NCBI RefSeq assembly: GCF_002813445.1
Contig: NZ_PHHD01000001.1
Span: forward strand, 4,402,001-4,466,000
DNA length: 64,000 bases
Reading direction: 5' to 3'
Source of the DNA: Pseudomonas tolaasii NCPPB 2192
GTDB lineage: Bacteria > Pseudomonadota > Gammaproteobacteria > Pseudomonadales > Pseudomonadaceae
This document shows positions 52,624-61,177 of the stretch, in pieces (the first letter of the stretch is position 1; each line of letters begins with the position of its first letter). The notes under the pieces were generated by a model. The model did no database searches. It saw nothing but the letters and a program-made list of their open reading frames with translations, and was not told the origin of the DNA. Made by a program: the position numbers and the translations under genes.

Positions 52624-53067
52624 TTATTTTTGGGTGGCTGCCACATCGTAGATCGCGTAGATCTTCTCGTAGCCCTTGGTTTCGAACACGCCGGTCCAGC
52701 CCTTGGGAATCGATACCGACTCGCCAGCCTTCACGGTCATCACCGTGCCGTCACTGGAGGTCAGGGTCACGCCGCCGGCGGTGAAGTATAAAAACTCTTC
52801 ATACGGCGTGCCCGGCGCGCCCAGTTCTTCGCGCATGGGGCCGGATTTGTACATGCCGGTCTGGAAGGCTTTGTCCGCTGATTCATGGGTGACCACGTCG
52901 ACGGTTTTGGGCTCGCCGGGCACACTTTTGACCGCGTCGGCGCGGGAAAAAATGCTGCCGGCGACGTCGGCGTGGGAGGTTTTGGTGGGCTTGAGCGTGT
53001 CGGCCATTGCAAGGCTGGTGCACAGGAGCGGAACGATAAAGCAGGCAGTCGCGAGGGTGTTTTTCAT
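52624..53067 (-). CDS. Periplasmic cupin protein
   Basis: A 147-residue protein with a Sec signal peptide (residues about 1-22, ending SLAMA) and a single cupin of the ethanolamine/(S)-ureidoglycine type (EEFLYFTAGGVTLTSSDGT and ESVSIPKGWTGVFETKG). No metal-binding His pair of classical cupins is obvious. It lies downstream of the FAD oxidoreductase gene in the same direction (gap 87 bases), so it could assist the amine catabolism encoded there; this is inference. Confidence 0.8.
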   Translation of the reverse strand: MKNTLATACFIVPLLCTSLAMADTLKPTKTSHADVAGSIFSRADAVKSVPGEPKTVDVVTHESADKAFQTGMYKSGPMREELGAPGTPYEEFLYFTAGGVTLTSSDGTVMTVKAGESVSIPKGWTGVFETKGYEKIYAIYDVAATQK

Positions 53068-53092
53068 GGGCTGTCTTCCGTAGGGCCTGATG

Positions 53093-53141
53093 TCAGGAAT
53101 ATTCGCCGATATAACGCCTGGGCGCCGGAGAATATTCCTGA
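53093..53141. promoter_or_regulatory. Perfect 12-bp inverted repeat between the oxidoreductase and the cupin gene
   Basis: TCAGGAATATTC (53093-53104) and GAATATTCCTGA (53130-53141) with a 25-base GC-rich loop. No T-run follows, so it is either an operator for the cupin gene or a processed hairpin in the operon transcript. Confidence 0.5.
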
Positions 53142-53154
53142 CGGGCGATAACGG

Positions 53155-54420
53155 TTACAGCGCGAGCCGATCCAGCAGGCTGTACCAGGCCACGCCCGCG
53201 CCAATGTAAAACCGTTGCAGCCCATGCATGGGCAAGCGCTGCAGCGGCGTCACCGGGTAGGCGAACTCGGCGTTGCGCTCGCACAACCTTCCGGCCAGTT
53301 GCTGACCCAGGCTGGTACACAAGGCGATGCCGCGACCATTGCAGCCCAGGGCCAGTGTCAGCCCCGGCGCCGGTTCGTGAACGTGGGGCATAAAGTCCCG
53401 TGTGATCGCGATGCGGCCCGCCCAGCGGTATTCAAACTCCAACCGCTCCAGTTGCGGAAACAGCAACGCCAGCGAGCGCTCCAGGTGTGCGAAATCCGTC
53501 GGTGCAGTGGGGTCGTTGAACAGCCCGCGTCCGCCCATCAGCAAACGGCCGTGGCTGTCCTTGCGAAAGTACAGCAACAAGCGCTGCGCCGTGGACACGG
53601 TTTCCTGCCCCGGCAGGATGCTGTCCGCTGCGCGCCCGCTCAACGGCTTGGTGGCGACGATAAAACTGTTCGCCGCCAAAATGCTTTGCGCCATGCCCGG
53701 CCACAGGTTGCCGCTGTAGCCGTTGGTGGCCAGCACCACCTGGTCGGCGCTGACTTGCGCGCCGCTCGCCGTGTGTAACTGCCAGCCCGATGCCTGGCGC
53801 TGCAACCCGGTCACGGCGCTTTGCCCATGAATGCGCACACCTGCCGCCAACGCCGCGCCGACCAGGCCACGGGCATACGCCAACGGCTGAATCGCCCCGG
53901 CGCGGCCATCCAGCCAGCCGCCGGCAAAGGCTTCACTGCCCATGCGCGAGGCCACCGCCGCCGCATCCAGCCGTTGCACCGGCACACCACGACGGGCCCA
54001 TTGATCGGCCCGGGCGTGCAAGCCGTTCACACCTTTTTCGGTGTACGACACCTGCATCCAGCCTTTGCGGACGGGCGCGCAATCGATGCCGTGCTTTTCG
54101 ATCAGCTTGAACACCAGATCCGCCGAGTTCGACACACTGGCAATCAATGGCTCGGCCCGTTCCGGCCCGTACATCTGCACCAGTTGTTCGGGGTCGTATT
54201 TGAGCGTGGGGTTGACCTGCCCGCCATTGCGCCCCGACGCGCCCCAGCCCGGCTCATTGGCCTCCAGCACACACACGCTCACCCCGCGTTCGGCCAAATG
54301 CAGCGCCGTGGACAGCCCCGTATACCCGGCGCCGACAATTGCCACATCGACCTTCACCGATTCGTTCAACGCAGGCGTGGGCACCGCCTGCGGCGCCGTC
54401 GCCGACCACAATGATTTCAT
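53155..54420 (-). CDS. FAD-dependent amine/amino-acid oxidoreductase (DAO family, PuuB/OrdL-like)
   Basis: A 421-residue D-amino-acid-oxidase-family flavoenzyme: FAD motif VAIVGAGYTGLSTALHLAERG near residue 28, GASGRNGGQVNP, WAGRIAITRDFMPHV and CNGRGIALCTSLGQQLA near the C-terminus, the pattern of gamma-glutamylputrescine oxidoreductase-like enzymes. It overlaps the ABC ATPase gene by four bases, so the imported amine or amino acid is probably its substrate. The exact substrate is unknown. Confidence 0.9.
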   Translation of the reverse strand: MKSLWSATAPQAVPTPALNESVKVDVAIVGAGYTGLSTALHLAERGVSVCVLEANEPGWGASGRNGGQVNPTLKYDPEQLVQMYGPERAEPLIASVSNSADLVFKLIEKHGIDCAPVRKGWMQVSYTEKGVNGLHARADQWARRGVPVQRLDAAAVASRMGSEAFAGGWLDGRAGAIQPLAYARGLVGAALAAGVRIHGQSAVTGLQRQASGWQLHTASGAQVSADQVVLATNGYSGNLWPGMAQSILAANSFIVATKPLSGRAADSILPGQETVSTAQRLLLYFRKDSHGRLLMGGRGLFNDPTAPTDFAHLERSLALLFPQLERLEFEYRWAGRIAITRDFMPHVHEPAPGLTLALGCNGRGIALCTSLGQQLAGRLCERNAEFAYPVTPLQRLPMHGLQRFYIGAGVAWYSLLDRLAL

Positions 54421-55169
54421 GGCAGGCTCCGCACAGCGCCGGTGGGGTGCAGCACGCGTCGCAAAAAGTCTTGAGTGCGCGGATGCTGCGGGTTACCCAG
54501 CACCTGCTCGGCCGCGCCGCTCTCGACGATGTAGCCGCCGTGCAGGAAGCACACGCGGTCGGCGACTTCGCGGGCGAAGCCCATTTCGTGGGTGACCACG
54601 ATCATGGTCATGCCTTCATCGGCGAGGGTGCGCATAACGGCCAGCACGTCGCCGACCAGCTCGGGGTCAAGCGCCGAGGTGGGTTCATCGAACAGCATGG
54701 CATCGGGCTTCATCGCCAGGGCGCGGGCGATGGCCACGCGTTGTTGCTGGCCGCCGGACAGTTGTTCCGGGTAGGCGTCGGCCTTGGCGCTGAGGCCGAC
54801 TTTCTCCAGCAACACCAGGGCTTCCTCGCGGGCTTGCCTCGGTGGTTCACCTTTGACGTACACCGGGCCTTCCATTACGTTTTCCAGCACGGTGCGGTGG
54901 GGGAACAGGTTGAAGCGCTGGAACACCATGCCCATGCGGCTGCGCAGGGCGTGCACGGTTTTGCTGCCGCGCTGCACGGCTTCGCCGAACACGCTGATGT
55001 GCCCGCCGTCGTAGGCTTCCAGCGCATTGATGCAGCGCAGCAGGGTGGATTTGCCCGAGCCCGACGGGCCGATCAGGCACACCACTTCGCCCTTGGCCAC
55101 GTCCAGGTCCACGCCGTGCAGCACACGGTGGCTGCCGTAATGTTTTTGCAGTTGGCGAATCTCGATCAT
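54417..55169 (-). CDS. Polar amino-acid ABC transporter ATP-binding protein
   Basis: A 250-residue ATPase of the GlnQ/HisP type: Walker A GPSGSGKST near residue 33, Q-loop FQRFNLFPH, signature LSGGQQQR, Walker B MLFDEPTSALD and switch His in VVTHEMGFA. It overlaps both neighbours by four bases (permease upstream, oxidoreductase downstream), so it is translationally coupled within the operon. Confidence 0.95.
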   Translation of the reverse strand: MIEIRQLQKHYGSHRVLHGVDLDVAKGEVVCLIGPSGSGKSTLLRCINALEAYDGGHISVFGEAVQRGSKTVHALRSRMGMVFQRFNLFPHRTVLENVMEGPVYVKGEPPRQAREEALVLLEKVGLSAKADAYPEQLSGGQQQRVAIARALAMKPDAMLFDEPTSALDPELVGDVLAVMRTLADEGMTMIVVTHEMGFAREVADRVCFLHGGYIVESGAAEQVLGNPQHPRTQDFLRRVLHPTGAVRSLP

Positions 55170-55834
55170 GCTTTTTTCCTCCGGCCCAGGTGCTGTTCCA
55201 TGCGGCGCAGGCCATACACCAGCGGCAGGCTCATCAGCAGGTAGAGCAGGGCGACCAGGGTGTAGACGGTCATGTTCTGAAAGGTCGACGAGGCGATCAG
55301 TTGGCCCTGGCGGGTCATCTCCGCCACGGTGATGGTGGACACCAGCGACGAATCCTTGAGCATCATCACCAGCGTGTTGCCATAGGGCGGCAGCGCGATG
55401 CGAAACGCCTGGGGCAAGATCACCCGGCGCATCATCAGCACCGAGCGCATGCCCAGCGCTTCGGCGGCTTCACGCTGGCCCTGTTCGACCGCGATGATGC
55501 CGGTGCGGAAGTTTTCGGCCTGGTACGCCGAGTAGGCGATGCCCATGCCGATCACGCCCGCGTAAAACGCGGTGAGGTGCACGCCCATGTCCGGCAGCAC
55601 GAAGTAGATGTAGAACAGCTGCACGATGATCGGCAGGCCACGAATCACGTTGATGATGGTGCTGGCCGCCCACGACAGCGCACGAATCGGCGACAGTTTG
55701 AGCAGCGCCAGCACCAAACCAATCGCACTGCTGAGCAGGAACGACAGCACGGTGATCTGGATCGTCACCCAGGCGCCCTGCAGCAAAATCGGCAGGAAGT
55801 CCTGGGCGTTTTGCAGGAATTCACTCAGGTTCAT
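55166..55834 (-). CDS. Polar amino-acid ABC transporter permease
   Basis: A 222-residue inner-membrane permease of the HisMQ type with about five helices. The conserved EAA loop appears as EAAEALGMRSVLMMRRVILPQA. It overlaps the binding-protein and ATPase genes by four bases each. A single permease suggests a homodimeric transmembrane core. Confidence 0.94.
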   Translation of the reverse strand: MNLSEFLQNAQDFLPILLQGAWVTIQITVLSFLLSSAIGLVLALLKLSPIRALSWAASTIINVIRGLPIIVQLFYIYFVLPDMGVHLTAFYAGVIGMGIAYSAYQAENFRTGIIAVEQGQREAAEALGMRSVLMMRRVILPQAFRIALPPYGNTLVMMLKDSSLVSTITVAEMTRQGQLIASSTFQNMTVYTLVALLYLLMSLPLVYGLRRMEQHLGRRKKA

Positions 55835-56613
55835 GGGCGCACCTGGGTATCAAGCCCCCACTTCTTGAGGATGGCGTCGAGGGTGCCGTCGGCCTTGATG
55901 GCGGCGATGGCGGTGTTCAGGCGGTTGAGGGTGTCGGCGTCGCCCTTGCGTACCACCAGGCACACTTCGCCGACGTTGGTGGGCTTGTAGTCCGGGGCGA
56001 GTTTCACGCCTTTGAACAGCTTTTGGCGGATCTGGTAGGCCACCACTGGCTGGTCGCCCACGGCTGCCTTGATGCGGCCCAGGGACAGGTCGCGCACCAT
56101 CTCGCCAATGGAGTCGTAGGTGCGGATCTCCTTGAAGATGCCGAGTTTGTTCAACTGGTCGTAGAACACGGTGCCGGCCTGCACGCCGACCACCTGGTCT
56201 TTCAGCGGCGTAAGGTCGGGGTAGGCGGCGTTGTCATCGGCGTTGACGATCAGGCCTTCACCGTAGGCGTACACCGGGGCGCTGAAATCGACGACCTTGG
56301 TGCGCTCCTCGGTCTTGAGCATGCCGGCGGCAATGAAGTCCAGCTTGCCGGAGGTGAGGGAGGGGATCAGCGCGGCGAAATTGGTCTGCTCGATCTGGCT
56401 GGTAAACCCGCCGGCCTTGCCGACGGCTTCGGCCACGTCAACCATCACCCCTTGAATGCTGTTGCTCTTGATGTCGAGGAAGGTAAACGGCGAACCACTG
56501 GCGGTTGCACCGACTTTGTACGAGGACGCACTTTCTGCGTGCACGGCCGTCACGCAGAGCGTGGCGCACACACCGAAGGCAAGGCGGCGAAACAAGGGCA
56601 GAAGACTGTTCAT
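55831..56613 (-). CDS. Periplasmic amino-acid-binding protein of the ABC transporter
   Basis: A 260-residue family 3 solute-binding protein. Sec signal peptide (LAFGVCATLCVTAVHAES), then SPFTFLDIKSNSIQGVMVDVAEAVGK, LDFIAAGMLKTEERTKVVDFSAPVY and ALKDQ-like lobe motifs typical of polar amino-acid binders. First gene of the transporter/oxidoreductase operon, divergent from an IclR gene that probably controls it. Confidence 0.93.
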   Translation of the reverse strand: MNSLLPLFRRLAFGVCATLCVTAVHAESASSYKVGATASGSPFTFLDIKSNSIQGVMVDVAEAVGKAGGFTSQIEQTNFAALIPSLTSGKLDFIAAGMLKTEERTKVVDFSAPVYAYGEGLIVNADDNAAYPDLTPLKDQVVGVQAGTVFYDQLNKLGIFKEIRTYDSIGEMVRDLSLGRIKAAVGDQPVVAYQIRQKLFKGVKLAPDYKPTNVGEVCLVVRKGDADTLNRLNTAIAAIKADGTLDAILKKWGLDTQVRP

Positions 56614-56716
56614 CGGGTTACTCCAGAAGGAAAACGGAAAGTCAGTACCGCGAGCGGCTGGCGATGAAACCGCAAGCTCTGTGCCATTTCGATTGATATA
56701 AATCGTTTATCGCTAT

Positions 56717-56776
56717 ACAAAATAGACAAAATGAACCATTCGTATCGATATGCGATATTTAGTGGTCTATTTTTGT
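56717..56776. promoter_or_regulatory. Inverted repeats in the divergent ABC-operon/IclR promoter region
   Basis: ACAAAATAGAC (56717-56727) pairs with GTCTATTTTTGT (56765-56776) apart from one extra T. A palindrome TATCGATA lies between at 56743-56750. The 216-base gap is strongly AT-rich. Candidate IclR binding sites. Confidence 0.45.
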
Positions 56777-56829
56777 GATTTGCGGTAGAAATGCCGCCAC
56801 GTCTGATCGAATAACGTCGTGAGTTCGCC

Positions 56830-57609
56830 ATGTCCGAAGAACGCAACAGTCTGCACAATCAATCCCTGGAAAAAGGCCTGTCGGTGCTCAAGGCATTCAG
56901 CGCCCAGCGCCGCAGCATGAGCCTTGCAGAGGTGGCCGAGGCGGCCGGCATGACCAAAAGCTCGGCCCAGCGCATGGTGTTTACCCTCGAGAGCCTGGGT
57001 TACCTTCGGAAACACTCGCGCACACGGCATTACCAACTCACACCCCGGGTGCTGGAGCTGGGCTTCAGCTATCTGGATGCGCATTCGTTGATCGAGGTGG
57101 CCAACCCGTTTCTTTCGGAACTGACCCGGCTGACCGGCGAAACCTCGTGCCTCACCGAGCCTGCGGGCTACGACATGACCTACATCGCGCGCTTTGTAAG
57201 CTCCGGGTTCGTGCCGGTGCATATGCCGATCGGTTCTCGGGTGCCGATGTACTGCACGGCGTCGGGCAGGGCGTATTTGAGCGCGTTGCCGCAGGATGAG
57301 GCGCTGGGGCTGATCGAGAACAGCCAGCGCGTGGCGCACACCAGCCAGACGCTGACGGACGTCGACCAGATTCTGGCGTCGCTGCAACAGGTGCGTGAGC
57401 AGGGTTACGCCGTGAATGGCCAGGAGTTGTTTCTGGGTGACATGACCATCGGCGCGCCCGTGTTGGGCGCCAACGGCCGCCCCGTGGCGGCGGTGCATGT
57501 GGTGGCGCCGACCAGCCGCTGGAGCAGGGCGGATGCTGAACGGCAGCTGGCACCGGCGTTGTTGCAGTGTTCAAGGGCGCTGAGCAACTCGGCGCGGAAC
57601 CTGGAATAA
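56830..57609 (+). CDS. IclR-family transcriptional regulator
   Basis: A 259-residue IclR protein: N-terminal winged HTH (GLSVLKAFSAQRRSMSLAEV, AAGMTKSSAQRMVFTLESLGYL) and a C-terminal GAF-like effector domain with PMYCTASGRAYLSALP. It diverges from the amino-acid ABC/oxidoreductase operon and is its probable regulator; the effector would be the imported amino acid or a breakdown product. Confidence 0.9.
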   Translation: MSEERNSLHNQSLEKGLSVLKAFSAQRRSMSLAEVAEAAGMTKSSAQRMVFTLESLGYLRKHSRTRHYQLTPRVLELGFSYLDAHSLIEVANPFLSELTRLTGETSCLTEPAGYDMTYIARFVSSGFVPVHMPIGSRVPMYCTASGRAYLSALPQDEALGLIENSQRVAHTSQTLTDVDQILASLQQVREQGYAVNGQELFLGDMTIGAPVLGANGRPVAAVHVVAPTSRWSRADAERQLAPALLQCSRALSNSARNLE

Positions 57610-57718
57610 CAAAAATTCTGGCCGGCCTGTGTTGCGTTGCCCTTTTTTTTACACGAACCATCTACGGGCCACCGAGTACGAGGCGTTCCTGCAGGCGATT
57701 TCGCTTTGATAGCCTTTT

Positions 57719-57728
57719 GCCAATTGGC
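57719..57728. promoter_or_regulatory. Palindrome upstream of the STAND-like nuclease gene
   Basis: GCCAATTGGC, a perfect 10-bp palindrome about 95 bases before the chosen start, in an AT-rich stretch. Possible operator; no convincing -35/-10 pair could be fixed. Confidence 0.3.
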
Positions 57729-57823
57729 AGTCTTTTATATCCGGACCAATCAAGTAGAATTCTCGGCGCTTGTCACGTCTCGATACTGCACTACCTTTAT
57801 TGTCGTGGGCCTTGGAGGCTTGT

Positions 57824-60800
57824 TTGAAAGGATTCCCTATCGACCTTGATCGCCTCAAGGGCTTGGCCGCCACTCGAGGTGGGCGCGTAGCGCTGGCCGG
57901 TTTCGAGTACCAGCGTGCCTTTGCAACATTGCGACTGGTATCCATGCTGATTGGTCACGTCGTCAAGGGATGCAGTACGCAGATTCCGGCGTGGATACGT
58001 TATGAATGGGCGGAGGATATCGATGAGCTGGACACCAATGGTGGTATCACCTTGTGGCAATGCAAGCAAGGTAACGATTGGACCGAACCCGCTAAATTGG
58101 CCACCGTCTTTTCCGGTTTTGCGCCTAAGTGGTTGTGGACAGCGGACACGCAGCGCGAGCGCCTGAGTCTGCGCCTTGTGACTAGCGACGTTGCTTACGC
58201 CGAGTTCCGCGACTTGCCAGGAGCATTGAAAAAAAAGACTGAAGTGCGTGCGCATTTTTTAAGAACTGTTCAACAAGCTGCCGCAAAGGGCAGCGACCTT
58301 GCGCAATGGCAAGATGAGGCTAAAGCGTTCGGCTTCAAAAAATTGTTCGATGAGCTCTGGTCAGCAACGCAGGTTTTGTTTGTACCCGATGAAGCGGTCG
58401 TGAGTACGGCTGCACTCTGGCCAGCCGAAGATGATGCCGTGAATGCATTGGCCAGGGCGCACTGGCTGGCACCGGACAAAAACTCTCAGGACATTATCCA
58501 CTGCTTACATGCATTGCTGGGGCTTGCACCTTCAAGCACTTACGTGGGCGGGCAGATTGATCGATTGACAGCTACCCCACTGGGGATAAGGCCAATCGAT
58601 GTGAATGATCGGCTCGATCCTTTCCGTCGAGAACAGGCGAGCTCAAGCCTGTTCCTGCCATTAATTGACCGCACCGTGCTGCAGCAATCGCGAACACTCC
58701 CCCAAAGGCGCTATGTCGCACGTCGGCCGCAATGGCAGGATGTTGTGCATGGCAGTGACGCAACCATAGGGTTTTTCGAGCGCAGCATTACACGCGATGT
58801 TGTTGATGGTCTGCGCAACGCATTGAACGATTGCCTCCAGTTCCAAGAGAAACTGCGCTTGCAGCTGCTGGTAGGTGCTCCAGGTTGCGGCAAAAGCACG
58901 TTGGCACTTCGTGTGGCGGCACAGTTGGTGGACGAAGGCATCTGTACTGCTATCGACGCTCGTTTTGCAGTCAATGACGAAGAAGAAGTACTTGCGGTGG
59001 TCGCCACGTTGCAAGGGCGGCAGGATCCCAAGCGGGCTTTGTTGCTGGTACTGGATGACCCGCTAGGGGTTGCCAGCCTTTGGCCGCGTGTGCTGGATAA
59101 ATTGTCCAAGTTGCGACCGAGAATGGTGGTGTTGGCTGCGACACCCGAGTTCTTGCTGCACCGATACAGTCAGCAACTGAGCAGTCTGCGGTTGTTGCCG
59201 CTCAGGCGAGTGGAGCGTCCTGACGGTACCGAGCGCCTGACTCTGGCTCGCTTTTATCCAAAGTCGGACATGACGGAACTGTCATCGGGTAATGAAGAAC
59301 TGCTGGTGTTGACGATGCTTGCCGCCACTAATACCCCGTTCGACGAGATCATCGATGGGTTATGGGACAACCTGGCAGAAGGTGTTCGATTGCCGCGGAC
59401 AGTCCTGGGGCGTGAGCTGCCGTGGCAGGTGGCAGCACTTTGGCTCGTGGTGTTCTTTAATCGTGCCTATGGCGCGTGCCCGCTACTTCTACTGAAGGCA
59501 TTTCTGGCACCGTGGTTTCGTGATGACGAAGAAGTGGGTGAGCGGCTGGCACAAATGAAAAGTGCTCACGGCTGGGGGGTGTTTCAGATCGAGGAATCAC
59601 CTGCCGGTTTCGCCTCCCAAGGCGGAGTGGTTCGTACGATGCATACACTGGTTGCACAGGCTGCCTGGGATCGACGGCCTGCCGCCGATTGGTCGGTGAC
59701 CGGGTCTATCGCGCAGGCCAGCTTGCGCTTTCCAATGGCGGCTCGACCTCTGGCGCAAGCGCTGGTAGCGCTTTTTGAATTTTCTGCAGCGGAGGCTGAA
59801 CCGTTGCTCACTGCCGTGGCCAATGCCTGGTGTGCAGCCGATGTTGTCACGCTGGAAACGCGTTACCTCTGTGAGCTTGTCTGGATATGGAAACGTAGTG
59901 CGGTGCCAATACCCCCGTGTATCAATGGGGCATTACAGCAACGAATAGCGTTGAATGATGAGCAGAGTTGGCTAGCGGCTTACCATGTCCTTTATCTGGG
60001 CTCTACGACACAGGTACGCAGTTTGTCCCAGTCGTTGCCCTATCGGCAGTTGCTGGAGTCAGCCGATTTTTTCATCGAGCAGAGTCGCGCAATGGGTCTA
60101 TGCAGCGCACTTGTGGACCAGCCTTCGTTGCAGGCCAGGATGCTGGATCACATATGGCGTGCCTTCGACGACACCAAGGGCGCGAGAATCAGCAGCATTT
60201 TTCTCAACTGGATGATGATTCATGGTGGCGCCTGGTCGGTAGTCTCTCGCAAAGATGTCATTCGCGCCTGGCTCGCACAACACCCTGGTGACACTCACGT
60301 GCGTGTCGCCTTTATGATGCATCTTGAGCGTCTTACGCCGGCCGATTGCACAGCGGCGCTCAATGATTTGCGTCAATGGTTAGCCGAGCATCCTGAGGAC
60401 ATGGGTGTACGCAATGGTTTTCTGGCCCATCTTGGCAAATTCAGTGAGATTGAGCAGGGTGCCATTATTGGCGACTACGTGAGCTGGCTTGCTGTTCACC
60501 CTGACGATTCCAATGTACGTAACGGTTTTCTCAAGCACATCGACAAGCTCAGTGTGACGGAGCAGATATCGGTACTCGATGCTTATTGGGAATGGTTGGC
60601 TGACCATCCTGAAGACACGAATGTACGTGCCGCTTTTCTAGGTCATGTCCACAAGTTCAGCGAGGAAAAACAGGCGCTTATTCTCAGTGAGTATGACGAA
60701 TGGCTGGCTCATCATTCTGACGACACCAACGTACGTTCAGCGTTGCTCAAGTGTTTGCACCAGCATGCACACAACTCGTTGCCGGAAGTTCTTGAGCAGA

Positions 60801-61129
60801 CACTTAACGGGCTGAGCTACGAGACGCGTGCCTTTCAACCGGCTGGCGCTGCGCTTCTGGCTATCGGGGGGCTCGGTATAGAGCATCTGCAGCTTATCGT
60901 GCGTTGGCTTCAATGGCTCGCACAGGTGCTTGAGCTCTTCAAGGGGAATAAATCAGCAGGATTTTTCATGAGGGGTACTCTCACCAACGTTCTCGAACAA
61001 GCCTGTGCGTATGCGCAAAGTGAAGAGTGCTCAGAGCATGACAGGGTATCCGCGTTGCTAGCCATCGAGCGTTTGGAGAACTCAATCCTGCAGTGGAAAG
61101 CTTCTGTCGGTCGACCCTTAACAACCTGA
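57824..61129 (+). CDS. Nuclease-STAND-type P-loop NTPase with C-terminal repeats (Avs-like antiphage candidate)
   Basis: A roughly 1,101-residue stand-alone protein. The start TTG at 57824 has GGAGG five bases upstream; an in-frame TTG at 57770 lacks this. N-terminus: GGRVALAGFEYQRAFATLRL, then YEWAEDIDELD and WQCKQG (Gln77/Lys79 region), the G..YQ / E-D / QxK layout of Cap4/DUF4297-type PD-(D/E)xK nucleases. Middle: Walker A GAPGCGKST near 351, Walker B LLLVLDDP near 406-412, then a large alpha-helical STAND-like region. C-terminus: five 36-residue repeats (about 813-992). By analogy with Avs proteins the repeats would sense a phage protein and the nuclease would act on DNA; this is inference. 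Base composition is visibly more AT-rich than the neighbours, suggesting transfer. A single-gene unit with its own terminator. Confidence 0.8.
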   Translation: MKGFPIDLDRLKGLAATRGGRVALAGFEYQRAFATLRLVSMLIGHVVKGCSTQIPAWIRYEWAEDIDELDTNGGITLWQCKQGNDWTEPAKLATVFSGFAPKWLWTADTQRERLSLRLVTSDVAYAEFRDLPGALKKKTEVRAHFLRTVQQAAAKGSDLAQWQDEAKAFGFKKLFDELWSATQVLFVPDEAVVSTAALWPAEDDAVNALARAHWLAPDKNSQDIIHCLHALLGLAPSSTYVGGQIDRLTATPLGIRPIDVNDRLDPFRREQASSSLFLPLIDRTVLQQSRTLPQRRYVARRPQWQDVVHGSDATIGFFERSITRDVVDGLRNALNDCLQFQEKLRLQLLVGAPGCGKSTLALRVAAQLVDEGICTAIDARFAVNDEEEVLAVVATLQGRQDPKRALLLVLDDPLGVASLWPRVLDKLSKLRPRMVVLAATPEFLLHRYSQQLSSLRLLPLRRVERPDGTERLTLARFYPKSDMTELSSGNEELLVLTMLAATNTPFDEIIDGLWDNLAEGVRLPRTVLGRELPWQVAALWLVVFFNRAYGACPLLLLKAFLAPWFRDDEEVGERLAQMKSAHGWGVFQIEESPAGFASQGGVVRTMHTLVAQAAWDRRPAADWSVTGSIAQASLRFPMAARPLAQALVALFEFSAAEAEPLLTAVANAWCAADVVTLETRYLCELVWIWKRSAVPIPPCINGALQQRIALNDEQSWLAAYHVLYLGSTTQVRSLSQSLPYRQLLESADFFIEQSRAMGLCSALVDQPSLQARMLDHIWRAFDDTKGARISSIFLNWMMIHGGAWSVVSRKDVIRAWLAQHPGDTHVRVAFMMHLERLTPADCTAALNDLRQWLAEHPEDMGVRNGFLAHLGKFSEIEQGAIIGDYVSWLAVHPDDSNVRNGFLKHIDKLSVTEQISVLDAYWEWLADHPEDTNVRAAFLGHVHKFSEEKQALILSEYDEWLAHHSDDTNVRSALLKCLHQHAHNSLPEVLEQTLNGLSYETRAFQPAGAALLAIGGLGIEHLQLIVRWLQWLAQVLELFKGNKSAGFFMRGTLTNVLEQACAYAQSEECSEHDRVSALLAIERLENSILQWKASVGRPLTT
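60260..60799 (+). repeat. Five 36-residue repeats in the C-terminal region of the STAND-like protein
   Basis: Units of the form xxxWLAxHPxDxxVRxxFLxHLxKFSxxEQ start near residues 813, 849, 885, 921 and 957. They are similar to one another at protein level but diverged in DNA; the fifth has lost part of the consensus. The pattern resembles TPR-like solenoids of STAND sensors. Confidence 0.85.
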
Positions 61130-61160
61130 AAAAAATGCGCCCCTGAGGGCGCATTTTTTA
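61129..61160. terminator. Bidirectional rho-independent terminator
   Basis: TGCGCCC/GGGCGCA stem flanked by an A-run and a T-run, between the STAND-like gene and the convergent dehydrogenase gene. Confidence 0.88.
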
Positions 61161-61177
61161 GGTCAGCGAGCGCCTGT

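Noticed and set aside
57770..57823. TTG at 57770 as start of the STAND-like gene
   Set aside because: It has no ribosome binding site; the TTG at 57824 has GGAGG at five bases and still precedes the whole nuclease-like domain.
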